Part shown: piece by piece, positions 19,493 through 29,109 of the stretch
How the letters are laid out: each line of letters starts with the position of its first letter
Position numbering within the stretch: the stretch's first letter is position 1
Source: Mycetocola zhujimingii
GTDB taxonomy: Bacteria; Actinomycetota; Actinomycetes; Actinomycetales; Microbacteriaceae
Direction of reading: 5' to 3'
NCBI RefSeq assembly: GCF_003065425.1
Contig: NZ_CP026949.1
Coordinates: 744,001 to 808,000, forward strand
DNA: 64,000 nucleotides
Notes under the pieces: generated by a model
Database searches by the model: none
Seen by the model: the letters and a program-made list of their open reading frames with translations, nothing else
Told to the model about the DNA's origin: nothing
Translations under genes and position numbers: made by a program

Positions 19493-20011
19493 ATGGACCC
19501 CATGTCACACTCCGCTTCAGAGCGCCCCCGTGTCGGACTTGTCATGGGCAGCGATTCGGACTGGTCCGTCATGGCCGATGCGTCAGCGGTGCTCAGCGAC
19601 TTCGGTATCGATCATGAGGTCGAGGTGGTGAGCGCTCACCGCACTCCCGAAAAGATGATTTCCTATGGGCGGGATGCCCGCGCTCGCGGCCTTCAGGCGA
19701 TCATCGCCGGGGCGGGGGGCGCGGCGCATCTGCCCGGCATGCTCGCTTCCGTCACGCCACTTCCCGTCATCGGTGTCCCTGTGTCGCTCGCGCGGCTTGA
19801 CGGGATGGATTCGTTGCTGTCGATCGTGCAAATGCCAGCCGGGGTGCCCGTTGCGACGGTGTCCATCGGCGGAGCGAAGAACGCCGCGCTCCTCGCCGTT
19901 CGAATCCTCGGGACGTCTGACGACACGCTTCTCGACAGGATGACGGAGTATCAGGCCGACCTGGCCGAACAGGTCGAGGCGAAGAATCAGGCACTTCACC
20001 ACAAGCTATGA
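19493..20011 (+). CDS. purE: N5-CAIR mutase, class I PurE
   Basis: 172 residues from ATG at 19493 (an ATG at 19502 is an alternative). It converts N5-CAIR to [17 protein letters not shown] holds the phosphate-binding motif, [11 protein letters not shown] and the glycine-rich [19 protein letters not shown] supply catalytic residues including the essential His, and [22 protein letters not shown] is the central conserved block. It lies in an operon with purK, and its stop overlaps the LCP start (ATGA). Confidence 0.95.
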   Translation: MDPMSHSASERPRVGLVMGSDSDWSVMADASAVLSDFGIDHEVEVVSAHRTPEKMISYGRDARARGLQAIIAGAGGAAHLPGMLASVTPLPVIGVPVSLARLDGMDSLLSIVQMPAGVPVATVSIGGAKNAALLAVRILGTSDDTLLDRMTEYQADLAEQVEAKNQALHHKL

Positions 20012-21372
20012 GCGTTTACCCCGCGAGCCCGATTCGCTATCCGGACATCGGCGCACCAGCACTGATGACCCGACGGGCATGGTGGCTCGTCGTGCTCAAC
20101 TTCCTCATTCCCGGGGCGCCTCAGGTACTCGCCGGCAACCGCAAGCTCGGCCGGATCGGACTCGCGGCGACGCTGACTCTCTGGCTGATCGTTGCCGTCG
20201 TCATTGTCGCGTACTCGCTCTGGCGCACCGCGACGCTGTCCATCGTGACGAACTCGTTCGCACTGACCGGTGCGCAGGCGCTGCTGGTTGGATATGCCGC
20301 GTTGTGGTTCGTGCTCACCATCGACACGCTGAGGCTTGTGCGACTCGTGCGCGCCCGGCCGGGTTCGCGCTTCTGGATTGCCGCGTTCACCGTAATTCTG
20401 CTGGTGGCATCCGTCGGCACCGCAACGGCAGGGGCGTACTACGCCGGTGTCGCGCGTGGCACGCTGAGTTCGATCTTCGGGACCGGGGCCGCCTCGGTTC
20501 CCCCCGTCGACGGCCGTTACAACATTCTCCTGCTCGGCGGAGACGCCGGTCCCGACCGCGAAGGACTGCGGCCGGACAGCCTCTCGGTGGTCTCGATCGA
20601 TGCCGACACCGGCCGGGTGACGATGATCGGGCTGCCGCGGGACATGCGCAAGGTGCGGTTCTCGGCTGATTCGCCGATGGCGAAGCTGTATCCCAACGGA
20701 TATCGCAACTGCGATGTGAGCGTGTGCAAGCTGAACTCCGTGTACACCGAGGCTGAGTTGCGACACGACGACCTGTATCCGGATGCGACGTCGACCGGTT
20801 CGACTCCGGGTATCGAGGCGACGAAGGAAGCGGCAGAGGGCATTACCGGCCTCACGATCCAGTACTACGCGCTCATCGACATGCAGGGGTTCAGTGATCT
20901 CATCGACGCGCTCGGCGGGGTCGAGATCACGGTCAAGGAACGACTGCCCATCGGCGGGGACGAGAACCTCGTTGGGGTCGAAGAGTGGATCGAGCCGGGT
21001 ACGCAGCGACTGGACGGCTTCCACGCCCAGTGGTACGCGCGGTCGAGACACTCATCGGATGACTTCGATCGCATGCAACGGCAGCGCGAGCTTCAGACGG
21101 CCATTCTGCAGCAGTTCACGCCGGTGAACGTGCTCACCAAGTTCCAGGCGATCGCGCAAGCAGGAACCCAGGTGGTCAAGACCGACGTGCCGCAGGACAT
21201 GCTCGGCTACTTCACCAACCTCGCCATGAAGTCGAAGGAGCAGCCGGTCACGTCGGTGGAGCTGACGCCGGCGAACGGCATCGATCAGGATGACCCGGAC
21301 TTCGAAGAGATACGGGCGCTGATCCGCGCGGACCTGTCTCCTCCGGAACCGACGGAGACTGGGTCGAACTAG
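20008..21372 (+). CDS. LytR-CpsA-Psr family wall-polymer ligase
   Basis: 454 residues. The N-terminal portion carries several hydrophobic helices (about residues 22-155), longer than the single anchor of many LCP proteins. The extracytoplasmic LCP domain then has [34 protein letters not shown] (the Arg-Asp motif binding polyprenyl pyrophosphate) and [23 protein letters not shown] enzymes attach undecaprenyl-linked glycopolymers to peptidoglycan, and here would handle polymers made by the following genes. Translation is coupled to purE by ATGA. Its stop shares a CTAG with the convergent galU stop. Confidence 0.92.
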   Translation: MSVYPASPIRYPDIGAPALMTRRAWWLVVLNFLIPGAPQVLAGNRKLGRIGLAATLTLWLIVAVVIVAYSLWRTATLSIVTNSFALTGAQALLVGYAALWFVLTIDTLRLVRLVRARPGSRFWIAAFTVILLVASVGTATAGAYYAGVARGTLSSIFGTGAASVPPVDGRYNILLLGGDAGPDREGLRPDSLSVVSIDADTGRVTMIGLPRDMRKVRFSADSPMAKLYPNGYRNCDVSVCKLNSVYTEAELRHDDLYPDATSTGSTPGIEATKEAAEGITGLTIQYYALIDMQGFSDLIDALGGVEITVKERLPIGGDENLVGVEEWIEPGTQRLDGFHAQWYARSRHSSDDFDRMQRQRELQTAILQQFTPVNVLTKFQAIAQAGTQVVKTDVPQDMLGYFTNLAMKSKEQPVTSVELTPANGIDQDDPDFEEIRALIRADLSPPEPTETGSN

Positions 21373-22262
21373 TCGAGTTTGCTGGCGAATTCCTTGATCC
21401 AGGGCTTGAGGTCGGCCCCGAGGTCGTCGCGGTCTGAGGCGAGCTGGATGATGGCCTTGATGTAATCGAGGCGGTCTCCGGTGTCGTAGCGTCGGCCACG
21501 GAAGATGACGCCGTAAACACCGCCGGCGATCGAGTCGTCCGCCGCGAGGACCTGCATGGCATCCGTCAGCTGGATCTCGCCACCCTTGCCAGGTGCCGTG
21601 GTCTCGAGAACGTCGAAGATCTCCGGGCGCAGGACATACCGGCCGATGATCGCGAGGTTAGACGGTGCGTCTTCCGGCGCCGGTTTCTCGACCAGGCCGG
21701 TGATCTTCACCACGTCAGGATTGTCCGTCGCCTCGACCGCGGCGCACCCATACATCTGGATCGTTGCCGGGTCGACCTCCATCAGGGCGATGATCGTCGC
21801 CTGACGGCTTTCCTGCTCCTCGATCATCGTCGTGAGCAACGGGTCGCGGGCATCGATCAGGTCATCGCCGAGCAGAACCGCGAACGGTTCGTCACCGACG
21901 TGCCTGCGCGCGCGAAGCACCGCGTGGCCAAGACCCTTCGGGTCGCCCTGGCGCAGGAAGTGGATATCAGCCAGCTCGCTCGACTCGACGACGCGATTCA
22001 GCCGCTTCTCGTCGCCCTTCTCCTCAAGCGCCAGTTCGAGTTCGGTGACCCGGTCGAAGTGGTTCGCGAGCGCGTTCTTGTTGCGGCCGATGATCATCAG
22101 GACATCGTTGAGCCCGGCACTGACGGCCTCCTCGACGACATACTGGATCGCTGGCTTATCGACGACGGGAAGCATCTCTTTCGGGAGCGCTTTCGTTGCC
22201 GGCAGGAACCGGGTACCGAGTCCCGCTGCGGGAATAACAACTTTGCGTACTGGCTGAGGCAT
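21369..22262 (-). CDS. galU: UTP--glucose-1-phosphate uridylyltransferase
   Basis: 297 residues from the ATG at 22260-22262. Makes UDP-glucose. The signature VIPAAGLGTRFLPATKALPKE begins the protein. Later blocks include DKPAIQYVVEEA, LLGDDLID, GLVEKPAPEDAPSNL and GKGGEIQLTDAM. It feeds UDP-glucose to GalE (58537) and on to Glf. Convergent with the LCP gene: both stop codons use the palindrome CTAG at 21369-21372. Confidence 0.95.
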   Translation of the reverse strand: MPQPVRKVVIPAAGLGTRFLPATKALPKEMLPVVDKPAIQYVVEEAVSAGLNDVLMIIGRNKNALANHFDRVTELELALEEKGDEKRLNRVVESSELADIHFLRQGDPKGLGHAVLRARRHVGDEPFAVLLGDDLIDARDPLLTTMIEEQESRQATIIALMEVDPATIQMYGCAAVEATDNPDVVKITGLVEKPAPEDAPSNLAIIGRYVLRPEIFDVLETTAPGKGGEIQLTDAMQVLAADDSIAGGVYGVIFRGRRYDTGDRLDYIKAIIQLASDRDDLGADLKPWIKEFASKLD

Positions 22263-22284
22263 CTCCCCAGAGTAGCCGCAGCAA

Positions 22285-23421
22285 TTACAGATCGGCGTGC
22301 AGCGCCCACACCCGCTCGGCAGAGTCTCTCCAGCTGAACGCCCGCGCGCGGTCCTGGCCGATGATCCGCATTCGCCCAGCGCGTTCAGTGTCGGACAGGA
22401 CGGATGACACGGCATCCACGAGTCGTTCACCGTACCCCTTCTTGCCGCGCTCCACAGCGATACCGGCGCCGCCGGCAACCTCCATCAGCGCCGGGTCATC
22501 GGAGTGCACCACTGGAGTGCCGAACGAGAATGCCTCAATCAGTGGCAATCCGAAACCCTCTTGCAGGCTCGGGTAGACGAAGACGGAGGCCCGCGCGAGG
22601 ACAACGGCCAGGTCATCGTCAGAGAGGTACCCCAGCGCCCGGACCCGTCCCTCAGGCAGGCCAGCCTCGTCAGCAACGACCGCGAGGGACAGGTCACCCC
22701 AGGTATCGGAGCCGAGAACGAGCAAGGGCAGGTCCGGGGCGCCTGGAGTGCCGAGCCCGTTGATCAGGGACGTGATGCCACGTCGCGGGTCAAGAGAACC
22801 AACAGTGAGAATGTACTCCGCCGGGAGGTCGAGAGTCGCTGCACGCAGGTCGGCATCGGCCGGAAGTTTCAGCCCAGAAGCAACAGCGCCGGAAATCACC
22901 CGGACCCGGTCACCGAGGTCAACCAGTTCACCCAGCTGCTCGGCGACGGCGTGGGTCGGGACGACGATTGCGTCCGCGTGTTTCCTCGCCCGCTTGAGCA
23001 TGGCCTTGTGCCACGCGACGCTCGTCGGCGTCAGGGACTTCGGATGGGTCCACGGCAGGGTGTCGTGGAGCGTGACGACCATCTGGGTCGCGTCGAACTC
23101 CCGATCGTGGCGGTGCAGCGGAGCGAGCAGGCTCGGTGAGTGGATCATTCCTGTGCCGAGGGAAGGGACGATGCCCAGCTGCCATGCCGCGGCCAGCTCC
23201 CGCCGGGGCAGGGTGGTGCGATGAAGCTGTGAAAGCCCGGGAAGCGCCGCCTCGACCGCTGCGATTTTCTCCGGGGGTAACGCTGAGATGATTCCCTCAA
23301 CGGTGCACCCGCGCGGGGCGGTTTGCACGAGCGCGCGCGTGAGCTCTTCTGTGTACCGGGAGATGCCGTTCGGGAGGGGCGTGACCATCTGGTCGACGAT
23401 CACCCTGAGCGTTGTTGCCAT
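22285..23421 (-). CDS. GT4-family glycosyltransferase
   Basis: 378 residues, GT-B fold. N-terminal domain starts LRVIVDQMVTPLPNGISRY with the NGISRY acceptor-side motif and VVTLHDTLPW. The C-terminal domain includes ILTVGSLDPRRGI and the donor-binding SLQEGFGLPLIEAFSFGTPV, whose E-x7-E arrangement is typical of retaining GT4 enzymes. Donor and acceptor cannot be read from the sequence; mannosyl or rhamnosyl transfer is plausible in this setting. It lies between galU and rmlD on the same strand and may be co-transcribed. Confidence 0.88.
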   Translation of the reverse strand: MATTLRVIVDQMVTPLPNGISRYTEELTRALVQTAPRGCTVEGIISALPPEKIAAVEAALPGLSQLHRTTLPRRELAAAWQLGIVPSLGTGMIHSPSLLAPLHRHDREFDATQMVVTLHDTLPWTHPKSLTPTSVAWHKAMLKRARKHADAIVVPTHAVAEQLGELVDLGDRVRVISGAVASGLKLPADADLRAATLDLPAEYILTVGSLDPRRGITSLINGLGTPGAPDLPLLVLGSDTWGDLSLAVVADEAGLPEGRVRALGYLSDDDLAVVLARASVFVYPSLQEGFGLPLIEAFSFGTPVVHSDDPALMEVAGGAGIAVERGKKGYGERLVDAVSSVLSDTERAGRMRIIGQDRARAFSWRDSAERVWALHADL

Positions 23422-23431
23422 CGGGGGAGTC

Positions 23432-24295
23432 CTATTCGGCCGGTGCTGGAGGGGTGACGGCGCCAGTGGCTACCGCGTCAGCGAGCGCCTGGCGCCAGTG
23501 CCTCATCGGGGCGAGTCCAGCGGTGCGCCATGCGTCGTGTCCAAGTACGGAGTACGCGGGGCGAGGGGCCGGCCGTACGAACGCGGACGAATCGGTGGGC
23601 TTCACCCGCTCAGGATCCAGGCCAACCTCTTCGAAAATCGCCCGTGTGAAATCGAACCAGGAAGCCTCGCCCCCGTTTGTGCCGTGGTAAATGCCGGCTG
23701 GCGCTTCAGCGTCGACCAGGGAAACGATCTGCGAGGCGAGGTCAGCCGTCCAGGTCGGCTGCCCGAGCTGGTCGGTGACAACGCTCACGGTGGGGTGGGT
23801 TGCGGCGAGTCGGAGCATGGTGGCGGCGAAGTTGGGACCGTGCTCGCCGTAGAGCCACGCGGTGCGAACGATATACGTGCCGTCCGGGTGCTCTGCCAGC
23901 GCCGCCACTTCGCCCGCTGCCTTGGTCCGACCGTATGCCGAAATGGGGTCGCGCGGTGAGTCCTCTGTATAGGGAGCCGACGCGTCTCCTCTGAAGACAT
24001 AGTCGGTCGACACCTGAACGAGTCTGGCGCCGGCTTCCCTCGCGGCCCCCGCGAGGTTCTTCGCTCCAGTCGCGTTGACCGCGAACGCTGCATCTTCGTG
24101 CGACTCGGCGTCGTCGACTTTGGTGTACGCGGCGGCGTTGATGACGACGTCGTTCCCGGCCACCGCGGCGCGCACCGCATCGATGTCCGTCACGTCGAGC
24201 TCGGTGCGGCCCAGTGCTGTTACGTCGCGACCGGCGAGGGCCTTCTGGAGATCGGTTCCGAGCATGCCGGATGCCCCGGTGATGAGATAGCGCAC
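23432..24295 (-). CDS. rmlD: dTDP-4-dehydrorhamnose reductase
   Basis: 287 residues. Extended SDR/RmlD family: MRYLITGASGMLGTDLQKAL gives the NAD(P)H motif, VINAAAYTKVDDAESHED is highly characteristic, and the catalytic Y-x3-K appears as SAYGRTKAAGE. Performs the last step of dTDP-L-rhamnose synthesis. It is 10 nt upstream of the GT4 gene and divergent from a GT2 gene. RmlC and RmlA are 2-3.5 kb away on the other strand, but no rmlB is present in the window. Confidence 0.95.
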   Translation of the reverse strand: MRYLITGASGMLGTDLQKALAGRDVTALGRTELDVTDIDAVRAAVAGNDVVINAAAYTKVDDAESHEDAAFAVNATGAKNLAGAAREAGARLVQVSTDYVFRGDASAPYTEDSPRDPISAYGRTKAAGEVAALAEHPDGTYIVRTAWLYGEHGPNFAATMLRLAATHPTVSVVTDQLGQPTWTADLASQIVSLVDAEAPAGIYHGTNGGEASWFDFTRAIFEEVGLDPERVKPTDSSAFVRPAPRPAYSVLGHDAWRTAGLAPMRHWRQALADAVATGAVTPPAPAE

Positions 24296-24459
24296 AGATA
24301 CTTCCTTCGTGAGAGTCTCGTCGATTCTATTTGCTGGTACCCGGCAGTTCCTGCGTGGCCAGGCCGCTCGACGGAATGTCGCGCTGCCGGGTGGAGGTCC
24401 GCGGAGCCGCTCGCGCGCCCGTGTCGCTCAGGGAACACAAGGTACACTTCAGAGTTGTC

Positions 24460-25440
24460 ATGAAGAGGAGAGGTACTGAAGGAGTGGTTGAGGATCCCCG
24501 GGTTGTCGCTGTGGTGGTCGCCTACAACCGACGGCAGCTTCTCAGTGAAGTCCTGACCGCGCTGCAGTCACAGACCCGACCGGTCGACGACATAGTGGTC
24601 GTGGATAACGCGTCGACCGACGGCTCAGCCGACGTTGCACGCTCGTCGGCTCCCGGGGCAACGTTGATCAGATTAACCAGGAACACGGGCGGCGCCGGTG
24701 GATTCGCCGTGGGTATGGCGGCTGCGCTCCAGCGCCATGAGCCCGACTGGATCTGGGTCATGGATGATGACACAGTACCCACCGAGAGTGCCCTCGCGGA
24801 GATGGTGAACGCGATCGACCGATACCCTGGCCCGGACCTGGTTGCCGTGGGATCGCGGGTGGTGTGGACCGACGGAAGTGACCACCCCATGAACACGCCG
24901 CGCCCGAACCCATTCGCGAAATCCGAGGAGAAGGAATTCGCCGCCGTCGTCCAGGCCCAGCCTGTTCGCTCGCTCTCGTTCGTGTCCTCGATGTATCGTG
25001 CCGACGTCGTCAGGCGACTCGGGCTCCCCATCGTCGACTACTTCCTCTGGAACGATGATTTCGAATTCAGCTCGCGGATTCTGCGGGAGGGACGGGGGCT
25101 CTCTGTCCCGTCGAGCGTCGTTGTCCACAAAACGAAGGCGCTCGCGTCGACAGACGCCGATCCTGGTCCCCGCTTCCGGCTCGAGGTTCGGAACAAGGTA
25201 TGGCTTTTCCGGGCATCCGCTGCGTTGCGGCCGGGGGAGAAGCTGGTCTACGCAGGAGCCTCAGTTCGCCGGTGGATTGTGACCTTCCTTCGTTCGGCGG
25301 ATCGAGCGACACTCCGGGACGGCCTCGTTACCGGCCTGCGGGAAGGTTTCTCAGCGCGGCCGCGGCCCAACTCGGCGGCTCTTCGCGAGGCAGGTGTGCC
25401 GGATGACGTCCTGGCGGCGGTCGATGGGCGTGCGGCATGA
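24460..25440 (+). CDS. GT2 glycosyltransferase, GlfT1/rhamnosyltransferase-like
   Basis: 326 residues from ATG at 24460. An in-frame GTG at 24484, behind the purine-rich GAGGAGAGG, is equally possible. GT-A elements: VVAVVVAYNRRQLL, VVDNASTDGS, the donor/metal motif VMDDDTVP, and YFLWNDDFEFSSR, the acidic segment that supplies the base. The NTGGAGGFAVGM segment resembles mycobacterial GlfT1 (Rv3782), so transfer of galactofuranose or rhamnose to a lipid-linked primer is likely. It is followed by a second GT2 gene overlapping by 4 nt. Confidence 0.82.
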   Translation: MKRRGTEGVVEDPRVVAVVVAYNRRQLLSEVLTALQSQTRPVDDIVVVDNASTDGSADVARSSAPGATLIRLTRNTGGAGGFAVGMAAALQRHEPDWIWVMDDDTVPTESALAEMVNAIDRYPGPDLVAVGSRVVWTDGSDHPMNTPRPNPFAKSEEKEFAAVVQAQPVRSLSFVSSMYRADVVRRLGLPIVDYFLWNDDFEFSSRILREGRGLSVPSSVVVHKTKALASTDADPGPRFRLEVRNKVWLFRASAALRPGEKLVYAGASVRRWIVTFLRSADRATLRDGLVTGLREGFSARPRPNSAALREAGVPDDVLAAVDGRAA

Positions 25441-26291
25441 GCCGCGAGGGGGAGAACACCCCCTTCTCCCTGCTGCTTCCGGTGTACGGCAAGGACAATC
25501 CGGAACACTTCAGGCGGGCGTTCACAAGTTCAGTGAACACCCAGACCGTGCCCCCCAGCGAGGTTGTCCTCGTTGAGGACGGTCAGTTGCCCGCTTCGCT
25601 CGCCTCGGCCATCACTGACGTCGTCTCATCGTCCAAGGTCCCGGTGCGGATCGTCCGGATCAGCGACCGCGGGGGACTGGCCAACGCACTGACCGTCGGA
25701 CTTGACGCCTGTTCCAACGACGTCGTCGCACGCATGGACGCCGACGATATCTCCCTGCCGGACAGGTTTGAGAGACAACTCGAACGAATGCGGGCGGGTC
25801 TCGACATGGTGGGAACCGGCATGTTCGAGTTTGCCGACGACTCAAGCATTGTCATCGGCCGCCGCACGCCACCGATTGGTTCGGAGGCGATCGCCGCATA
25901 TGCGCGCTTCCACGACCCCTTCAACCACCCGACAGTGATGTACCGGCGTGAGGCCGTCCTCGCGGCTGGCGGGTATGAGGAGATCGGCCTCATGGAGGAT
26001 TACTGGTTGTTCGCCCGGATGATTCACTCGGGAGCCAGGGTGGACAACATCCCCGACCCTCTCGTCATGTACCGGGTCGGCGCGGGAGCGTACGCGCGCC
26101 GTGGCGGCGTGAAGCAGTTCCAGGCCGAGTGGAGCCTGCAACGTGCGCTTCGCAGGTCGGGTTTCACCTCCAGGTTGCAGTTCGCCAGAAACATCACGGT
26201 TCGGGGTCTGTACAGGTTCGTGCCCGTCGCGGTCCGAAAGACGCTGTACCGCTCGATCATTCACCGGAACTTCCTCGACCGCACCAGCTGA
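25437..26291 (+). CDS. GT2 glycosyltransferase
   Basis: 284 residues. FSLLLPVYGKDNPEHFRRAF opens a GT-A domain of the AmsE/EPS type; VVARMDADDISLPDRFERQ has the DADD metal motif; HPTVMYRREAVLAAGGY and EDYWLFARMI follow. Start ATG overlaps the previous stop (ATGA at 25437), so the two GTs are coupled. Donor sugar is unknown. It lies 55 nt before rmlC and so in the middle of the rhamnose/wall polymer group. Confidence 0.88.
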   Translation: MSREGENTPFSLLLPVYGKDNPEHFRRAFTSSVNTQTVPPSEVVLVEDGQLPASLASAITDVVSSSKVPVRIVRISDRGGLANALTVGLDACSNDVVARMDADDISLPDRFERQLERMRAGLDMVGTGMFEFADDSSIVIGRRTPPIGSEAIAAYARFHDPFNHPTVMYRREAVLAAGGYEEIGLMEDYWLFARMIHSGARVDNIPDPLVMYRVGAGAYARRGGVKQFQAEWSLQRALRRSGFTSRLQFARNITVRGLYRFVPVAVRKTLYRSIIHRNFLDRTS

Positions 26292-26346
26292 CGTGGGCGG
26301 GCGGTGCGTGACCGGTTCACCGTCGGCCGCTTGATAGAGTTGCCGG

Positions 26347-26964
26347 ATGGATATCCGCGAGTTGAGCGTCCCGGGCAGCTACGAGATCACACCGAATCTC
26401 CTCAGGGACGATCGGGGGATGTTCTTTGAGTGGTATCGGTTTGACAAGCTCACCGAGGCGACCGGTCGGTCGGTCGACCTGCGCCAGGGCAATACCTCAG
26501 TGTCGAAGCGTGGTGCCGTCCGTGGCATCCACTTCGCCGATGTGCCCCGGGGCCAGGCGAAGTATGTGACCGCGCTGAACGGTGCTGTTCTCGACTTCGT
26601 TGTGGACATCAGGGTGGGATCGCCAACGTTCGGACAATGGGATTCGGTGCTTCTCGACACCGAAGACCGCCGCGCAATCTTCCTGTCCGAGGGTCTCGGG
26701 CACTGCTTCGTTGCGTTGACGGATGACGCGACAGTCAGCTACCTCGTCACCGATGTGTACAGCCCGGGTCGCGAGCACGGAATCAATCCCCTCGACCCGG
26801 CCATCGGCCTTGAGCTTCCGATCCCCGCCGATGAGCTTCTGTTGTCGGCGAAGGACATCGAGGCCCCGACGCTGGCCGAAGCGGCGGAATCCGGCCTGCT
26901 GCCAACGTGGGAAGCAGCGACAGCGTTTGTAGCGTCCCTCAGTGGCTCTAAGGAGAACCAGTAA
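26347..26964 (+). CDS. rmlC: dTDP-4-dehydrorhamnose 3,5-epimerase
   Basis: 205 residues, cupin fold. Conserved [10 protein letters not shown] has the catalytic base H62; [19 protein letters not shown] supplies the second histidine and the tyrosine region; FEWYRFDKL and the N-terminal RDDRGMFFE are typical. Converts dTDP-4-dehydro-6-deoxyglucose to the L-lyxo sugar before RmlD. Its stop and the rmlA start share a base (TAATG), showing an operon. Confidence 0.94.
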   Translation: MDIRELSVPGSYEITPNLLRDDRGMFFEWYRFDKLTEATGRSVDLRQGNTSVSKRGAVRGIHFADVPRGQAKYVTALNGAVLDFVVDIRVGSPTFGQWDSVLLDTEDRRAIFLSEGLGHCFVALTDDATVSYLVTDVYSPGREHGINPLDPAIGLELPIPADELLLSAKDIEAPTLAEAAESGLLPTWEAATAFVASLSGSKENQ

Positions 26965-27839
26965 TGCGCGGAATCATTCTCGCTGGCGGGTCGGGCACCA
27001 GGCTCTGGCCCATCACCAAGGGCATCTCGAAGCAGCTCATGCCGATCTATGACAAGCCGATGATTTATTACCCGCTGTCGACGCTCATGATGGCCGGGAT
27101 TCGCGAGATCCTCATCATCACGACGCCCGAGTACAACGAACAGTTCCGGAACCTGCTCGGAGACGGTTCAGAGCTCGGTATTTCGCTCGAGTACGCCATC
27201 CAGCCTTCGCCGGACGGTCTCGCACAGGCATTTCTCATCGGTGAGGAGTTCATCGGTGACGAGTCAGTTGCGCTGGTTCTCGGCGACAATATTTTCCACG
27301 GGTCGGGGCTCGGAACAGCGCTGCAGGGTCACAGTGACCTCAACGGCGCGCTGATCTTCGCGTACCACGTGTCAAATCCGGCCGCCTATGGCGTCGTCGA
27401 GTTCGACGACCAGCGACGGGTCGTCAGCATCGAGGAGAAGCCGGTAAAGCCCAAGAGCAACTACGCGGTTCCCGGCCTGTACTTCTACGACAACGATGTC
27501 GTGGAGATCGCGAAGACCATCGAGCCGAGCGCACGGGGCGAGCTCGAGATCTCGACGATCAATGAGCGTTATCTTGAGGCGGGAACGCTTCGGGTGCAGG
27601 CTCTCGATCGTGGCACGGCCTGGCTCGACACCGGCACATTCGAGTCGATGATGCAGGCCGCTGACTACGTGCGTGTGATCGAGGAGCGGCAGGGGTTCAA
27701 GATCGGGTGCATCGAGGAGATTGCCTGGCGCAACGGGTGGATCGACGACGAGAAGCTCGCCGAGCACGGGACCGCCCTCGTCAAGAGCGGATACGGCGCC
27801 TATCTGAACGGACTGCTCACCAGCAATGACCGGTGGTAA
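26964..27839 (+). CDS. rmlA: glucose-1-phosphate thymidylyltransferase
   Basis: 291 residues, full length. The start [16 protein letters not shown] and [20 protein letters not shown] are the signature of Rml[11 protein letters not shown] and the VVSIEEKP motif complete the active site. Commits glucose-1-phosphate to dTDP-sugars. Coupled to rmlC by TAATG; its 3' end overlaps the downstream flippase gene by 14 nt. Confidence 0.96.
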   Translation: MRGIILAGGSGTRLWPITKGISKQLMPIYDKPMIYYPLSTLMMAGIREILIITTPEYNEQFRNLLGDGSELGISLEYAIQPSPDGLAQAFLIGEEFIGDESVALVLGDNIFHGSGLGTALQGHSDLNGALIFAYHVSNPAAYGVVEFDDQRRVVSIEEKPVKPKSNYAVPGLYFYDNDVVEIAKTIEPSARGELEISTINERYLEAGTLRVQALDRGTAWLDTGTFESMMQAADYVRVIEERQGFKIGCIEEIAWRNGWIDDEKLAEHGTALVKSGYGAYLNGLLTSNDRW

Positions 27840-29109
27840 CCCGACGCCCCCGTCGCAACGGCAACGGGGGCAGGCGCCCGCATTCCTGATGAGGCTCGCG
27901 GGTTTCAGCGGGGCACCGATTCTGTCGGCCGTTGCACCATTCCTCGTCCTGCCCGTCGTGTCGCGAGTGACGGGTGAAGAAGGTTGGGGCGATTTCCTGG
28001 CCGGCCAGTCCATCGGGATGCTCGGCATGGTTGCCATCCAGTTCGGCTGGGGAGTCATTGGGCCTGTCCGGGTGGCGAGAAACCCTGATCGCCGAACACG
28101 CGCGGCCATCCTGCGCGAGAGCCTGTGGTCTCGCCTCGTCCTGACGGGCCTGGTTCTGCCGGTGGTTGCCCTCGTGACCTGGCTGGTTACCGGCCCTGGC
28201 GTCAACCTCGATGCAATCCTCGTCGCGCTCGCTATGGCGGTTGGCGGACTCACACCCGCGTGGTTCTGCATCGGATCGGGGCGACCGGACCTCCTCATGC
28301 TCTTCGACGCGGCGCCGAAGCTCGCTGCGTCTGTGATTGCCATCCCGATCATCCTGGCGACGGGGAGCGTCACCGCTTATCCGGTTCTGCTCGGCGTTTT
28401 TGTTGTCGCCGGGGTTGCCGCGCACGCGTGGGCGACCCTCAAGGGTCTCAATCTGCCGCGGCTTTCTGCCAGGGAGGTTCGCGGTGTCCTTCGCGGTCTC
28501 GTGCCGACGGCAGGGATCGACGCGGTTGGCAACCTCTATGGATCGACGGCCATCCCCATCGCCACTGTCGGGCTCAGCGCAGTTCAGGCAAGCTCTTTTG
28601 GTTCGACCGACAGGGTCTACCGTGTGGGAATCCTGGCCGTGATGGCGTTCGGCAACGCCTTTCAGTCCTGGGTCCTGGATCCGTCGGCGGCCTCGCATCG
28701 CCAGAGGCACAGGGCAGCGCTGCTGTCGCACGTCGTCCTCGGCGTCGTTGGCGGTCTCGGGATCGCGATCCTTGGCCCATGGGCCACTGCGGTTGTGTTC
28801 GGAGCGGACGTCGCGGGACGGTCAGCGCCGAGCGTGCTCTTCGGGGTAGCGTTCTTCTGCATATCGTCGTCCACCCCGTTCATCAGAAATGCGCTGATTC
28901 CCGCCGGTCGCTTCCGGATGGTCCTGTCTGCGACGACCGCTGCTGCCGTCGTCGGTGTCACCGTGATGCTTATCGGTGCGTCGGTCGGATCCGAGGCTGT
29001 TATCGCCGGCGGGGTCGCCGCCGCGGAATTCACGACCCTGGTGTTGCTCGCGGGCCCCGCGCTGCGAATTATGAACGAGCCGGACAAGAAGCCCGCGCAA
29101 CTGGCCTAA
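27826..29109 (+). CDS. polysaccharide flippase (Wzx/MATE-like)
   Basis: 427 residues with about 12 hydrophobic helices; the first begins near residue 22 ([20 protein letters not shown]). Sequence pattern [20 protein letters not shown] and the pairing of helices fit the RfbX/Wzx polysaccharide transporter family, which flips undecaprenyl-linked oligosaccharides outward. The start lies inside the rmlA 3' end (14-nt overlap) and the stop meets the stop of the convergent GT2 gene (4-nt overlap). It provides a Wzx route in addition to the ABC exporter at 37328-38909. Confidence 0.85.
   Translation: MTGGNPTPPSQRQRGQAPAFLMRLAGFSGAPILSAVAPFLVLPVVSRVTGEEGWGDFLAGQSIGMLGMVAIQFGWGVIGPVRVARNPDRRTRAAILRESLWSRLVLTGLVLPVVALVTWLVTGPGVNLDAILVALAMAVGGLTPAWFCIGSGRPDLLMLFDAAPKLAASVIAIPIILATGSVTAYPVLLGVFVVAGVAAHAWATLKGLNLPRLSAREVRGVLRGLVPTAGIDAVGNLYGSTAIPIATVGLSAVQASSFGSTDRVYRVGILAVMAFGNAFQSWVLDPSAASHRQRHRAALLSHVVLGVVGGLGIAILGPWATAVVFGADVAGRSAPSVLFGVAFFCISSSTPFIRNALIPAGRFRMVLSATTAAAVVGVTVMLIGASVGSEAVIAGGVAAAEFTTLVLLAGPALRIMNEPDKKPAQLA

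Noticed and set aside
17943-19508. 521-residue minus-strand open frame opposite purK
   Set aside because: Covers purK antisense and runs out of frame into gtrA; composition is that of a shadow frame.
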